A stretch of DNA of 64,000 bases from Vondammii sp040505895 (GTDB lineage: Bacteria; Pseudomonadota; Gammaproteobacteria; Chromatiales; Chromatiaceae). Positions 26,206-35,304 of this stretch are shown here, piece by piece. Numbering within the stretch: the stretch's first letter is position 1; the number at the start of each line of letters is the position of its first letter. The notes beneath the pieces were generated by a model. The model made no database searches. It saw only the letters and a program-made list of their open reading frames with translations, and was not told where the DNA came from. The translations under genes were made by a program, and so were the position numbers. The stretch covers positions 49,106 through 113,105 of the forward strand of contig JBEVXU010000013.1 of assembly GCA_040505895.1 (NCBI GenBank), written 5' to 3'.

Positions 26206-27318
26206 TTAGGCTGGACTATTCAGCTCTTCACTGAAGGTGCTATCGATAACTCCGCCACCGAGGCACTCTCGTTCGAGATAAAAGACAATCGATTGTCCGG
26301 GAGTGACGGCGCGTTGCTGCTCCTGGAACTTAACCTGACAGCTATCCCCGTCGATCTTGGTTATTTCACACGACTGCAGCGGTTGGCGGTGGCGAATCCG
26401 CGCCATACAGCGTAACGGCAACTCTGGTGCATGAGCTGATACCCAGTGAAGCTGGGAGGCCAACAGACCGATTTTCATCAGCAGTGGATGGTGGTGGCCC
26501 TGTGCCACGATCAGGCGGTTCTGCTGCAGATCTTTCTCTACAACAAACCAGGGCTCGGCATCCGCCTCAACCCGTCCTCCGATACCAAGCCCTTTTCGCT
26601 GTCCCAGGGTGTAGTACATCAACCCCTGGTGTTCTCCTACGAATGTATCGTCCGGGGTCACCATGGGACCGGGATTGGCCGGCAGGTAGCGGCTGAGAAA
26701 ATCTCGGAATTTACGCTCACCGATAAAGCAGATACCGGTGCTGTCTTTCTTTTTATGATTTGGGAACCCCGCTTTCTCCGCCAGTTGCCGGACTTCGCTC
26801 TTGATCAGGTCTCCAAGGGGAAAACGACTGTGGCTCAGCTGCTGTTGGCCCAGCATATAAAGAAAATAGGTCTGATCCTTGTTCTCATCTTCAGCCCGGA
26901 GTAGATGAACTCCATCGGCATCTTGGTGTGTGCGGGCGTAATGGCCGGTCGCTATACCGTCTGCACCAATCTCCAGTGCATGGTTGAGAAATGCCTTGAA
27001 TTTGATCTCCCTGTTGCAGAGCACATCCGGATTGGGTGTGCGACCGGCACGGTATTCATCAAGAAAGTAGCTGAATACATTGTCCCAGTATTCGGCTGAG
27101 AAGTTGATTGTGTGTAGGGGGATGCCAAGTTGTGATGCCACCGCTGCTGCATCGGTAAGATCCTCCGCAGCTGAACAGTACTCTGCAGTGTCATCCTCTT
27201 CCCAGTTCTTCATGAACAGGCCTTCCACCTCAAAACCCTGCTGCTGCAGGAGGAGGGCGGCTACGGAGGAGTCGACTCCCCCGGAGAGGCCGACGATGAT
27301 TTTCTCTTTTCTAGGCAT
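26206..27318 (-). CDS. mnmA: tRNA-specific 2-thiouridylase MnmA
   Basis: The 370-residue enzyme makes 2-thiouridine at the wobble position 34 of tRNA-Lys, -Glu and -Gln, receiving sulfur through the TusE relay. The ATP pyrophosphatase P-loop 'GLSGGVDSSVAALLLQQQGF' is at residues 9-28. The two catalytic cysteines are in 'PNPDVLCNREIKF' and 'DSTGICFIGERKF'. The 'EHQGLMYYTLGQRKGLGIGG' segment is a family signature. Length is as expected. It stands upstream of hflD in the conserved gammaproteobacterial block. Confidence 0.97.
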   Translation of the reverse strand: MPRKEKIIVGLSGGVDSSVAALLLQQQGFEVEGLFMKNWEEDDTAEYCSAAEDLTDAAAVASQLGIPLHTINFSAEYWDNVFSYFLDEYRAGRTPNPDVLCNREIKFKAFLNHALEIGADGIATGHYARTHQDADGVHLLRAEDENKDQTYFLYMLGQQQLSHSRFPLGDLIKSEVRQLAEKAGFPNHKKKDSTGICFIGERKFRDFLSRYLPANPGPMVTPDDTFVGEHQGLMYYTLGQRKGLGIGGRVEADAEPWFVVEKDLQQNRLIVAQGHHHPLLMKIGLLASQLHWVSAHAPELPLRCMARIRHRQPLQSCEITKIDGDSCQVKFQEQQRAVTPGQSIVFYLERECLGGGVIDSTFSEELNSPA

Positions 27319-27384
27319 CGGCTAATTCTAACCGAATTGCCTAAGAAATTTACTGCGAATATATTTTTGATATGACGGGCTCTG

Positions 27385-27452
27385 CTGTAGGAGCGAACTT
27401 GTTCGCGATTGGCTCCGAGTCGTGTTCTTCACGAATAAGTTCGCTCCTACAG
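27385..27452. repeat. REP-like palindrome upstream of mnmA
   Basis: An imperfect inverted repeat begins ctgtaggagcgaacttgttc (27385 onward) and pairs with gaataagttcgctcctacag (27433-27452) around a 25-30-bp loop. It shares the 'gtaggagcg' core with the larger element at 25297-25363, so both belong to one REP family. Confidence 0.72.
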
Positions 27453-27502
27453 TCGACTTCAGGATTATTGTGCAGAGCAATTTTGAGTGCGGGGGTGGGC
27501 TG

Positions 27503-28069
27503 TTATCTACGTTTTTGTTTCTGCTGTGGGGGGATCTCTGCGTATTTCCACTCTCCCGGCTGAAGGTCGCCCAGGGACCAGTTGCCTATGGCTGCACGTA
27601 CCAGTCGTAGTGTTGGATGTCCCACTGCTGCCGTCATCCGCCTGACCTGACGGTTACGGCCCTCCCGGATCTTTATCTCCAGCCACTGGGTTGGGATACT
27701 GGCACGGTAACGCACGGGTGGATCTCTTGGCCAGAGATCTGGCTCACCGATCATTTTTGCCTGCGCCGGTAGGGTGGGACCGTCTTTGAGTTCCAGCCCA
27801 TTGCACAGTTGCTCCAGACACGCCTCATCCGGGATACCATCAACTTGAACCCAGTAGGTCTTCCAAGTATTGAAGTGGGGATTGGCTAATCGATGTTGCA
27901 ACTTGCCATCATCTGTCAGTAGCAGCAAACCTTCACTGTCCCGATCCAGCCTGCCTGCAGGATATACACCTGAAACCTTCACGAAATCGCCCAGAGTTTG
28001 GCGCCCCTGCTGGTCTGTGAACTGGCTGAGGGTATCGTAGGGTTTGTTGAGTAGGATTAGCCGTGACAT
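27503..28069 (-). CDS. rluE: 23S rRNA pseudouridine synthase RluE-like
   Basis: The 188-residue enzyme lacks an S4 domain and carries the RsuA/RluB/E/F-type catalytic motif 'PAGRLDRDSEGLLLLTDDG', with the nucleophilic Asp in GRLDRDSEG. It also has the C-terminal 'EGRNRQVRRMTAAVGHPTLR' motif. The short form next to mnmA corresponds to RluE, which makes pseudouridine 2457 in E. coli 23S rRNA. The C-terminus ends in a basic 'QKQKRR' tail. A REP-like palindrome lies between it and mnmA. Confidence 0.92.
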   Translation of the reverse strand: MSRLILLNKPYDTLSQFTDQQGRQTLGDFVKVSGVYPAGRLDRDSEGLLLLTDDGKLQHRLANPHFNTWKTYWVQVDGIPDEACLEQLCNGLELKDGPTLPAQAKMIGEPDLWPRDPPVRYRASIPTQWLEIKIREGRNRQVRRMTAAVGHPTLRLVRAAIGNWSLGDLQPGEWKYAEIPPQQKQKRR

Positions 28070-28080
28070 CTATGGTGTTT

Positions 28081-28770
28081 TCATTTGCTGATTGAAGGGC
28101 TGTTGTCGGTGGGTGAGCGAGCCGCCGAGGCAAACTCCGGGTAGCTCAGACCGAAGTGTGCGCCAAACGCCATGAGGGTATCAACCCTATTGACGGAGTT
28201 GGAGCTCGAGAGGCCAAGTTCCTCCTTGATGAGGGTGCGTAACTCTGTATCCAGAGCGCGAAACCAATAGCTGTTCTTGACCGTGGCGCGTACACCGGGA
28301 TCGGTACGGTTCCACAGTGTGAGTAGGCGTCGATTGCTTGTGTCATCCCAGGAATTACTTCTTACAAATGCTTTGATGCCATTTTCCAGCTCCACTTTCT
28401 GAGAAATTGTGGTTACGGGCGGTTTAGCAGCAGGGGTTTGCTGTTGTGGTAAGCCGTTCTCACCTATTTCCGATTGATCTTCCGGGGCCATCAGTAGATT
28501 GAGCCCCAGAATGGTGATGAGTAGTGCTATTACCACTATTGCAATTATCAGTACTAAAGGGGGCTTTTGAGGGAGTGCCGGGGCTGGGTGATTATGTACG
28601 GCTCCAACCATCTCCGCTTTACTTGGATGTAAAGACTGAGCGAACTTCTTAGAGGTCAACCCATCCAGTAGCCTCGCCCTTCGACTGCGATAGGTATACT
28701 GGTCAATCCTGCCGGTCGTAAAGGCGTGGACAAGTTGACGAAGAGAGAGTTGAGGCTCTGTGTGAGGCAT
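28081..28770 (-). CDS. Membrane protein following the T6SS kinase
   Basis: I do not recognise the 229-residue protein as a whole. It has a cytoplasmic N-terminus containing 'LVHAFTTGRIDQYTYRSRRA', which resembles the start of the two Ser/Thr kinases in this window ('AFTQGRID' and 'FFAGKLDF'). One membrane helix follows at about residues 71-94, then a Pro/Gln-rich linker and a C-terminal domain of about 110 residues on the other side of the membrane. It begins four bases after the giant kinase stop and is the last gene of the T6SS operon. A link to the kinase signalling is inferred from the shared N-terminus and position. Confidence 0.72.
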   Translation of the reverse strand: MPHTEPQLSLRQLVHAFTTGRIDQYTYRSRRARLLDGLTSKKFAQSLHPSKAEMVGAVHNHPAPALPQKPPLVLIIAIVVIALLITILGLNLLMAPEDQSEIGENGLPQQQTPAAKPPVTTISQKVELENGIKAFVRSNSWDDTSNRRLLTLWNRTDPGVRATVKNSYWFRALDTELRTLIKEELGLSSSNSVNRVDTLMAFGAHFGLSYPEFASAARSPTDNSPSISK

Positions 28771-28774
28771 TATG

Positions 28775-31700
28775 CTAAAGCTTTATTTCCCTTAGTAGAC
28801 GGAATCCGGTCAGTTCATCCGCACCGCCTGTGTGATTGCGTACCAGAGTGATGCTGCAGTTATCGGCTGGATCGTTATAGTGGCCTCCTACAACCTTGGA
28901 GGCGGAGCCGCTAAGAATCAATTCTTGAACATTGCCGACATAGTTATATAACCCCCATGGATTTTGCGGTGCTGTATTGACATTGACTGGTGATCCTCCT
29001 TTCACAGTTGCCCCCCCGCTGAGCAATAGGCAATTGAAATCAGTTCCGGCAATCTGTTTGCCCGAGGCGGTGGCGGCATGTGCCCACTCATCCAGATTGG
29101 GCAGGCGGTAAGTGGCGCCAGTTTTTCCGGACAGCCATGTAGCATATTTTTTGGCTTCGCCGAGTGTGATGCCGGTCACCGGTAGTTTTCTCTCTTTTCC
29201 GGAGATTGCTGTGCAGGCACGGCTCAGCTTGCAATAGAGATTATAGTCGCCAATGGAGATCTCATAACGGCCGATGGCATAGGGTGTTGAGTGTCCACCG
29301 CCGGGCGGTACCACCACCATAATGGGGCCCTTGCTCTTTCCGCCAAGAGAGTCGGAACAGCGAAACTTACTACTGCGCTTGCCATAACCTGCAAATTTTG
29401 GATTACATCTCTCCTTGTACCCGGTTGTAGCCACCACCTTGCGCTTGATTTTACTGAGTTCAGTCTTGTAACTTGCGTTATCTTTCCAGATGGCCAGCGC
29501 CTGTTCCAGCTGCGCTTTAGCCCCGGCCCGGTCATTTGCTTTCAATGCCCGTTTGTATTTGCCAAATGCAGCCTCAGCTTGTGCCCTCTTTTTCTCCAGT
29601 TCTTTTGACAGTCGCTTCAGGTCTGGATGGCCGGCCTCTTTGCTTTTTGCTTTATCCAATAATTTGTGGGCTGAGCTGAGCCGTCCCGCCTTGACTTCGG
29701 AGAGACCCTTGGCAGCGATGACCGACGGTTGTGGCGGTTGCTTGATAGTGAGGTTCTGCAGCTTTTTGCTGTTGGGGAGCAGTTTGCGTGCAGCATCGAG
29801 GAGTTGTTGCGCCGTCTTAGCATCACTGATCTTATCTACGCGCTTGACCAGAATTGTAGCGAACTCATCCTGTGCCTTCTGGTAACGTTGCGGATATTGC
29901 TGCTTCAGTCTCTCCAGTCGTGGTTTCAGTCCGCCCAGCTTTGCTGCAGTTGTTTTTGCAATTGCGGTACGTTCAACCTTGACGGCAGCTTCCTGGCGAT
30001 ACTTTTCCAGACTCTCTTGCAGGGTAGACATGGAGGGAGCGGCCTCCAGGCCGTTCTCTACAAGCTTGATGGCACCGGTGAAGTCATCACGTTTTGCTCT
30101 GCGTTCTGCAAGACGAAGATAGGCATTGGCAATAGCCTCGGGACCGGTTTTGGTCAAGAAGGGATCATCCGCCCCCAATTGACCACGCAACTGTTCCAGG
30201 GTCTTGAGTGCCTTGGTTGTATCATTGGCCTTAGCCTGGGTGAGCAGGGACTGCTTGGCGCCCTCCAGTCCAGCCAGACGTGCGTGCTCCTGGTTCTCTT
30301 TCTCCCAGGCCTGCTCATCCGCCTGTAGTGCGAGCTGTTCAGTGTTGAAGGCTGTCTGCATGGTGGGGGCGAACCGCTGTCCCTGCTGGAGAAGGGCTCC
30401 GGCTTTGGCAAACTGTTTCCCCGTGCGACCCTTGAGGGCCTGTTCCAGATAGAGACGTCCGGTACGCTCACGGGCATCAACCAGCCAGGGATCTTCTGCG
30501 GTCATACGGCTTTCCAATTCCCTGAAGGCGTTGGTAAGCTCTTTGACCCAGCCGTTAGTGTACTTGGCCTGTGCGATCAGTCGTTCGATAGCGGCCCTGC
30601 GCTCCTCGATATCCTGGGTCTGCTCGGCAAGCTTCTGATTTTCGAAGCCCCGCTGCAGTTGTCCGAGATGTGTAGCAAGTGAGGGCGACTCAGGAATGAC
30701 CGAAATACCTTTTTGAACCAGGGCAATGGCCTCTTGCCAGTTGCCACTCCGGCTCAACTGTTCTCCCCGCTCAACAAATCGACCGGCAATCTGTTGACGC
30801 CCCTTTTCCAGCAGAGGGTCGGTAGGATTGAGTGCCGCCAGTTTGTCGAGGCCTGCAAGCATCTTGCTGCCACCCTTGGTGGTCAGCTTCATTTTCTTCA
30901 AATCCTGATCGAACAGGGTATAGAAAGCCTGGATTTTCTCCTGTCGCTCCTGTTCCAGCTTCTGTCGTTCCGCATCCGCCAAGAGCTCACGGCCTGCCTC
31001 TTCCGCGCTTGTGATGGCCGGCAGCTCAGCGTTGAGTGCCTCGTTTATCCGACCGAGTGGATTAAGGGCCAAGCCCTGTTGAACATAGCTGCGGGCTGGC
31101 TCCCATTCACCTTTGGCACGGGATTCACGGGCGAGATCCAGATAGGTGCGGGCGAGAGCGGCCAGATTTTGCTCGATACGGGGATCATCCGGTACCAAAT
31201 TACGCGCCTTGGCCAGGGTCTCCATGGCGTTGCGACCGGTGGGTTTGGTGAGCCGGCGTTCGGCGATAGCGTTGGTCAGGTCAGTGAAGAGTGTATCGAT
31301 ACGCTCTTCGTGTTCTCCTTGGGCCTTGCTCAGTTTCAACTCCTGGGCATCAAGATAGGCATCGGAGAGCTGATTGCTGAAATCTTCCAGTAGGTTTTCC
31401 CCCTGCGCCCACTTCTTATCCGTGATCAAGTCGGCCAGGTGAGTGTCAAGTAGGGACTGCAGCCCCTTCTCGGCCTGGGCCAGCAGGGGGTCGTTCGGGC
31501 TCAGGGAACTCAGTTGCCTCAAAGGTTCGTTGAGTCCCCGGTAATCATCAAGCGTCTTGGTTGCGGGAATCTTTTGCTGCAACTCTTCCCGTAGGCCGGC
31601 GAGCACGGCTTGGTTTCTGGCCTCTTTTTGGGCGATCTGGATTCTTGCCTGGATGTTCGAAAGGGCTACGTCACTGGGAAAGATTGCAAGACCCGTCTGC

Positions 31701-33775
31701 ACATAGCGATCTGCCTGCTTAAACTCCCCTTTGCCCAAGGCTGTTGTTGCCTGCCGAGTATAGGCGACTGCCAGTCGCCGGTCGGTCAGTAGAGGGTGTT
31801 TGGGATCAAGCTGCCCCAGGATGAGTAACACATCGGCGGCGTCATCCTTATCGGGAACGGGAAGGAGACGTCCCGCCGCCAGGTTTTCATTGAAACGGCT
31901 GTCCAATTCATTCAGCAGATTGTTGCGGGCCTCATCCATACGCTGCTGGGTCTTAAAGACCTGAACTGAGTCAGGATAGAGGGCGCTGACCTGGGTCAGG
32001 AAATCCTCGGCGGTGATGTAGTCGAAACGTTTTTCCTGAGGTGCGAAGGCGCTGTCTGCCTCTCCTTGGTAGTAGGCAAGGATGGCATCCTTGCCTTCGC
32101 TGAGGATCTCCTGCTTGAGGTCTGGAGGCATTTTCTGCAGTGTTATTAGTGCCACACGGATCTGTTCCGCCGTACCGTTGCTGATGGTCTCCATGAGTTG
32201 CGCCATCGCTTTTTCAGCGAGACTTTGTTGGCTCTCCTCATTGAGGTCTACAGCACCCTTTAGAATTGATGGGATTTGAGGTAGCGCCGCCTGTTCGATA
32301 GCAGTGATCAGCTCATCCACCCGGCGTTTTTCCAGGTACTGGGGCAGCAATGCCCAGGTTAGTAATCCCGCTCCAACGGCGGTGAGGCCAAAGATCAGTG
32401 GAAGGTGGGATTTGCGGAAACGCAGGTCTTCCAGGAACTCCTCTACCGACGGGGTGCGGTCCTGACGTTTGAAGGCGAGTCCCCGTTCCAGCCCATGCCA
32501 CTGACGGGAACTCAGCCCCTTGATCCGTGTGGGACTCAGACCATCATGCATCGCCTTGTTGGCGGGTGTACGACCAAAGGGGCGGGTGCCGGACAATAGT
32601 TCATAGGTGACAATGGCAAGGGCGTATATATCATCCCTTGGATCCGGCTCATCACCCTCAAGCATCTCCAGGCTGGCATAAGTAGGAGTAAGTGCCCCCA
32701 GAGTACCGGCATCGAAGACGGTCGTCTCACCTTTGGCGTCCATACCCTTAGGCTTAGCCGCCCGGGCGATGCCGAAGTCGAAGACCTTGATATCACCATC
32801 ATCGGTGAGAAAGACATTACCCGGCTTGAAATCTGAGTGAATGATGCCGGGTTTGTGGTTATGCCCGGCGGCCAAAGCGAGGCCCATCCTATTCACCTGA
32901 TCAATGGCCTCTCTTGGCGGCATGCCGCTTCCATGAAGTTCCTTGATCAACGTGTCTAGAGGTTCTCCCTCGAGAAACTCCATGGCGATGAAGTAGTTGC
33001 CGTTCTCATCCTTATCGAAATCAAAAATACCGATGACGTTCGGGTGCTTCAGGTCCTGCGCCTTGCGGGCTTCACGCTGCAGGGCCATGAGTGACTCTTC
33101 ATGCTGTTTGAAACTTTCATTCAGCAGCTTCAGGGCGACATAGGGGTGCCGGTCCCTGGCTTCGACCTTTCGTTTATCAAGCGCTTTGAAGACCACACCC
33201 ATACCGCCACGGCCGATCTGCTCCTCCAACACAAAACGATCCTTGAGAACGTCACCAACAACCGGCTCGTTGGTTATATGGCGGGTGGAGGTGCGTATAC
33301 CCGTAGTGGAGGGTGGTGATGTTCCCGTTGTCGGTGGAGCCGTTCCACCGGTGGTTGATGTGGTTGGTGGCCTGCTGGTGATTCTTGTACGCTCCTCCTC
33401 GGAGGTACCTGGTGCAGCAGTGGCGATTCGTGTGGCATCCCCATCGACCGGCGGGGCAGGGGTACCACCGGTTGCCGGCCCGCTGGTGGAAATGCGTGTA
33501 CGATCGGCCTCATCCAGTGTGCCGGGGGCGGGTTCGGACGGTCCGGTAGTGGCTGGCGTCTCATCCGGCGTCAATACCCCCTGCAGATGAAAGCGAAGGG
33601 TATTGTACAGCTGTGGTGGAAGGCGCCCTTGGCGATAGAGCCCCTCAAGCTGAGTGATGAGCTCAGGAATTTGTGTTGGATCTTCTGAAGCAATTTCATC
33701 TATACCCTGGAACAGACCGGCAAAATCAATTCTGCCTTGGGTAAATGCCTCTAGTATTTCTGTGATCTCCGGCAT
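28775..33775 (-). CDS. Giant Ser/Thr protein kinase with C-terminal FGE-sulfatase-like domain (T6SS, PpkA-like)
   Basis: The 1,666-residue protein has an N-terminal helical domain (1-70), a Pro/Thr-rich linker (71-175) and a protein kinase domain (about 179-452). The kinase has glycine loop GRGGMGVVFK, catalytic Lys216, HSDFKPGN with Asp315 and DFG at 333-335. One membrane helix follows (about 457-480), then about 950 residues of TPR-like and coiled helices. The last 210 residues resemble the formylglycine-generating/SUMF1 fold ('YAIGRYEISIGDYNLYCKLS', 'YRLPNLDEWAHAA', 'GFRLLREIKL'). HSD in place of HRD makes it a non-RD kinase. It follows the PP2C phosphatase by six bases, the pair that controls T6SS assembly in the threonine phosphorylation pathway (PpkA/PppA/Fha). 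Confidence 0.92.
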   Translation of the reverse strand: MPEITEILEAFTQGRIDFAGLFQGIDEIASEDPTQIPELITQLEGLYRQGRLPPQLYNTLRFHLQGVLTPDETPATTGPSEPAPGTLDEADRTRISTSGPATGGTPAPPVDGDATRIATAAPGTSEEERTRITSRPPTTSTTGGTAPPTTGTSPPSTTGIRTSTRHITNEPVVGDVLKDRFVLEEQIGRGGMGVVFKALDKRKVEARDRHPYVALKLLNESFKQHEESLMALQREARKAQDLKHPNVIGIFDFDKDENGNYFIAMEFLEGEPLDTLIKELHGSGMPPREAIDQVNRMGLALAAGHNHKPGIIHSDFKPGNVFLTDDGDIKVFDFGIARAAKPKGMDAKGETTVFDAGTLGALTPTYASLEMLEGDEPDPRDDIYALAIVTYELLSGTRPFGRTPANKAMHDGLSPTRIKGLSSRQWHGLERGLAFKRQDRTPSVEEFLEDLRFRKSHLPLIFGLTAVGAGLLTWALLPQYLEKRRVDELITAIEQAALPQIPSILKGAVDLNEESQQSLAEKAMAQLMETISNGTAEQIRVALITLQKMPPDLKQEILSEGKDAILAYYQGEADSAFAPQEKRFDYITAEDFLTQVSALYPDSVQVFKTQQRMDEARNNLLNELDSRFNENLAAGRLLPVPDKDDAADVLLILGQLDPKHPLLTDRRLAVAYTRQATTALGKGEFKQADRYVQTGLAIFPSDVALSNIQARIQIAQKEARNQAVLAGLREELQQKIPATKTLDDYRGLNEPLRQLSSLSPNDPLLAQAEKGLQSLLDTHLADLITDKKWAQGENLLEDFSNQLSDAYLDAQELKLSKAQGEHEERIDTLFTDLTNAIAERRLTKPTGRNAMETLAKARNLVPDDPRIEQNLAALARTYLDLARESRAKGEWEPARSYVQQGLALNPLGRINEALNAELPAITSAEEAGRELLADAERQKLEQERQEKIQAFYTLFDQDLKKMKLTTKGGSKMLAGLDKLAALNPTDPLLEKGRQQIAGRFVERGEQLSRSGNWQEAIALVQKGISVIPESPSLATHLGQLQRGFENQKLAEQTQDIEERRAAIERLIAQAKYTNGWVKELTNAFRELESRMTAEDPWLVDARERTGRLYLEQALKGRTGKQFAKAGALLQQGQRFAPTMQTAFNTEQLALQADEQAWEKENQEHARLAGLEGAKQSLLTQAKANDTTKALKTLEQLRGQLGADDPFLTKTGPEAIANAYLRLAERRAKRDDFTGAIKLVENGLEAAPSMSTLQESLEKYRQEAAVKVERTAIAKTTAAKLGGLKPRLERLKQQYPQRYQKAQDEFATILVKRVDKISDAKTAQQLLDAARKLLPNSKKLQNLTIKQPPQPSVIAAKGLSEVKAGRLSSAHKLLDKAKSKEAGHPDLKRLSKELEKKRAQAEAAFGKYKRALKANDRAGAKAQLEQALAIWKDNASYKTELSKIKRKVVATTGYKERCNPKFAGYGKRSSKFRCSDSLGGKSKGPIMVVVPPGGGHSTPYAIGRYEISIGDYNLYCKLSRACTAISGKERKLPVTGITLGEAKKYATWLSGKTGATYRLPNLDEWAHAATASGKQIAGTDFNCLLLSGGATVKGGSPVNVNTAPQNPWGLYNYVGNVQELILSGSASKVVGGHYNDPADNCSITLVRNHTGGADELTGFRLLREIKL

Positions 33776-33781
33776 ATTCGA

Positions 33782-34531
33782 TTAGGTTATCCGCTTTTCC
33801 GCTCTGGTCAGGACCACGGAAACATTGTCGCGTGCGCCACGAGATAGGGTGAGGTCGATAAGGGCCTGATTGATCTCCTGCATGGATTCGGGTCTTGATA
33901 GCATGGCGGCGATTTCACGGTCCGTCACCTCTTTGTTCAGGCCGTCACTACAGAGCAGAAAGATATCGCCTTCCAGGATCGCATAGTCGACCAAATCCAC
34001 GATCAGTTCATCCATCGCGCCAACGGCACGGGTGATGATGTTGGCAGAGGGGTGGTTCTCCACGTCATCCCGAAGCAGAAGCCCCTGTTCCACCAGTTCT
34101 TCGACCTCGGTGTGGTCGCGGGTAAGCTGCTTTAGCTGCCCGTCGCGAAAGCGATAGGCGCGGCTGTCGCCAACCCACAGCAGCAAACATACCGTTTCAT
34201 AGGCGAGCAGGATGACCACGGTACTGCCAATGGTGGTGTCGCCGCTTCTCCGCATCGCCTCTTCAAGCAGTTGGCTGTTGATTACTTGCAGGTTATCTTC
34301 CAACAGGTCAACAGTATCGCTGAGAAGGTCCGGGAGAAGGAGCCGTTCCAGCGTGGTGACAATAGTACTGCTGGCGAGATCACCGGAGGAGTGTCCCCCC
34401 ATGCCGTCCGCCACCACCCATAAGCCGGATTCGGGGCGCTCAAAGCAGGCATCTTCATTGATTTTCCGGACCTTTCCTACGTGGGTGATCGCAGAGGAGT
34501 CCCATTGAAAGCTGTTACATTGACGGTTCAT
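33782..34531 (-). CDS. PP2C-family Ser/Thr phosphatase (T6SS, PppA-like)
   Basis: The 249-residue protein has all PP2C motifs: 'KINEDACF' and 'VVADGMGGHSSGDLAS' with Asp42 for metal binding, 'LLWVGDSRAYRFRDGQLKQL', 'LLCSDGLNKEV' and 'ARDNVSVVL' with the last metal aspartate. There is no membrane segment. It would dephosphorylate Fha and related T6SS components, opposing the kinase encoded six bases downstream. It begins 20 bp after the TagF gene, inside the same minus-strand operon. Confidence 0.94.
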   Translation of the reverse strand: MNRQCNSFQWDSSAITHVGKVRKINEDACFERPESGLWVVADGMGGHSSGDLASSTIVTTLERLLLPDLLSDTVDLLEDNLQVINSQLLEEAMRRSGDTTIGSTVVILLAYETVCLLLWVGDSRAYRFRDGQLKQLTRDHTEVEELVEQGLLLRDDVENHPSANIITRAVGAMDELIVDLVDYAILEGDIFLLCSDGLNKEVTDREIAAMLSRPESMQEINQALIDLTLSRGARDNVSVVLTRAEKRIT

Positions 34532-34551
34532 ATGCTCTCAGCCCACCTCTC

Positions 34552-35304
34552 CTATGAGGTGCTGTTGTCGTGGGCGTTGAAGTCTTCCCAACCCCACTCC
34601 GCCCAGCTTCCGCCCAGCAGACCGGCGTAGCCCTCAATGGGGGGGAAGCCCTCAGTAATAAGCAGTGATGGCTGGACATGCTCAGAGCCGTGGGTCCACC
34701 ACAGACTGTGGGCGGGCATGAGTTTCTTCAGCAGGGTCTGGTTGAGGTTATTTGTAGCGATATCAAGGCCCTCCAAAGAGGGTAGTTCGAAGTGCCAGGC
34801 GGGCTTGGTCGCGCGTTGTTTACTTGTGGCCTGCAGCTCATCCTGCTGAGTGGGTAATCCCAGGGCTTCTACCCCAAGATCAAAGGCCTCAAGCTCATAA
34901 TCCTCCTGCAAGGCGCCAAGTGCCAACTCTTCGCAGCGGTCGAACCAGGGTTCATTGTCGGCGGCAAGCGTCATCAGATTGCAACCACCGGTTAACGGGG
35001 CTGCCAGGGTAAGGGGAAAGTAGCGGCCCACCCGGTCAACGCTAGGCATAAGAATACCGGTCCAGGCGCTGTCGCCACAGAGACCGGGTGATAGAGCAAA
35101 ACGCCAGAGTGGGCTGGTCAGATAGATATTCAGCCAATCATCAGCCAGCTGTTCACGACTGTCGGCAATGGCGTTCTGTAGCCACCGGTCCCATGGATCG
35201 GTAAAGGTTCGTGGTAGGCGTCGAGAAAGAAAATCCCCATGTTTTGGCAGCTTACCAAAAAAGCCCGTCTTAGCCTCTGCGGTGTTGGTTACAGCTTCGG
35301 ACAA
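34552..35304 (-). CDS. tagF: Type VI secretion-associated protein TagF
   Basis: The 250-residue protein opens with the TagF/ImpM signature 'GFFGKLPKHGDFLSRRLPRT', followed by 'WDRWLQ' and 'GRYFPLTLAAPL'. TagF represses T6SS assembly post-translationally by binding Fha in species that use the threonine phosphorylation pathway. Its start lies inside the end of tssM, with 16 bp of overlap, so translation is coupled. Located next to the PP2C gene, it fits a regulatory block at the operon's downstream end. Confidence 0.92.
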   Translation of the reverse strand: MSEAVTNTAEAKTGFFGKLPKHGDFLSRRLPRTFTDPWDRWLQNAIADSREQLADDWLNIYLTSPLWRFALSPGLCGDSAWTGILMPSVDRVGRYFPLTLAAPLTGGCNLMTLAADNEPWFDRCEELALGALQEDYELEAFDLGVEALGLPTQQDELQATSKQRATKPAWHFELPSLEGLDIATNNLNQTLLKKLMPAHSLWWTHGSEHVQPSLLITEGFPPIEGYAGLLGGSWAEWGWEDFNAHDNSTS

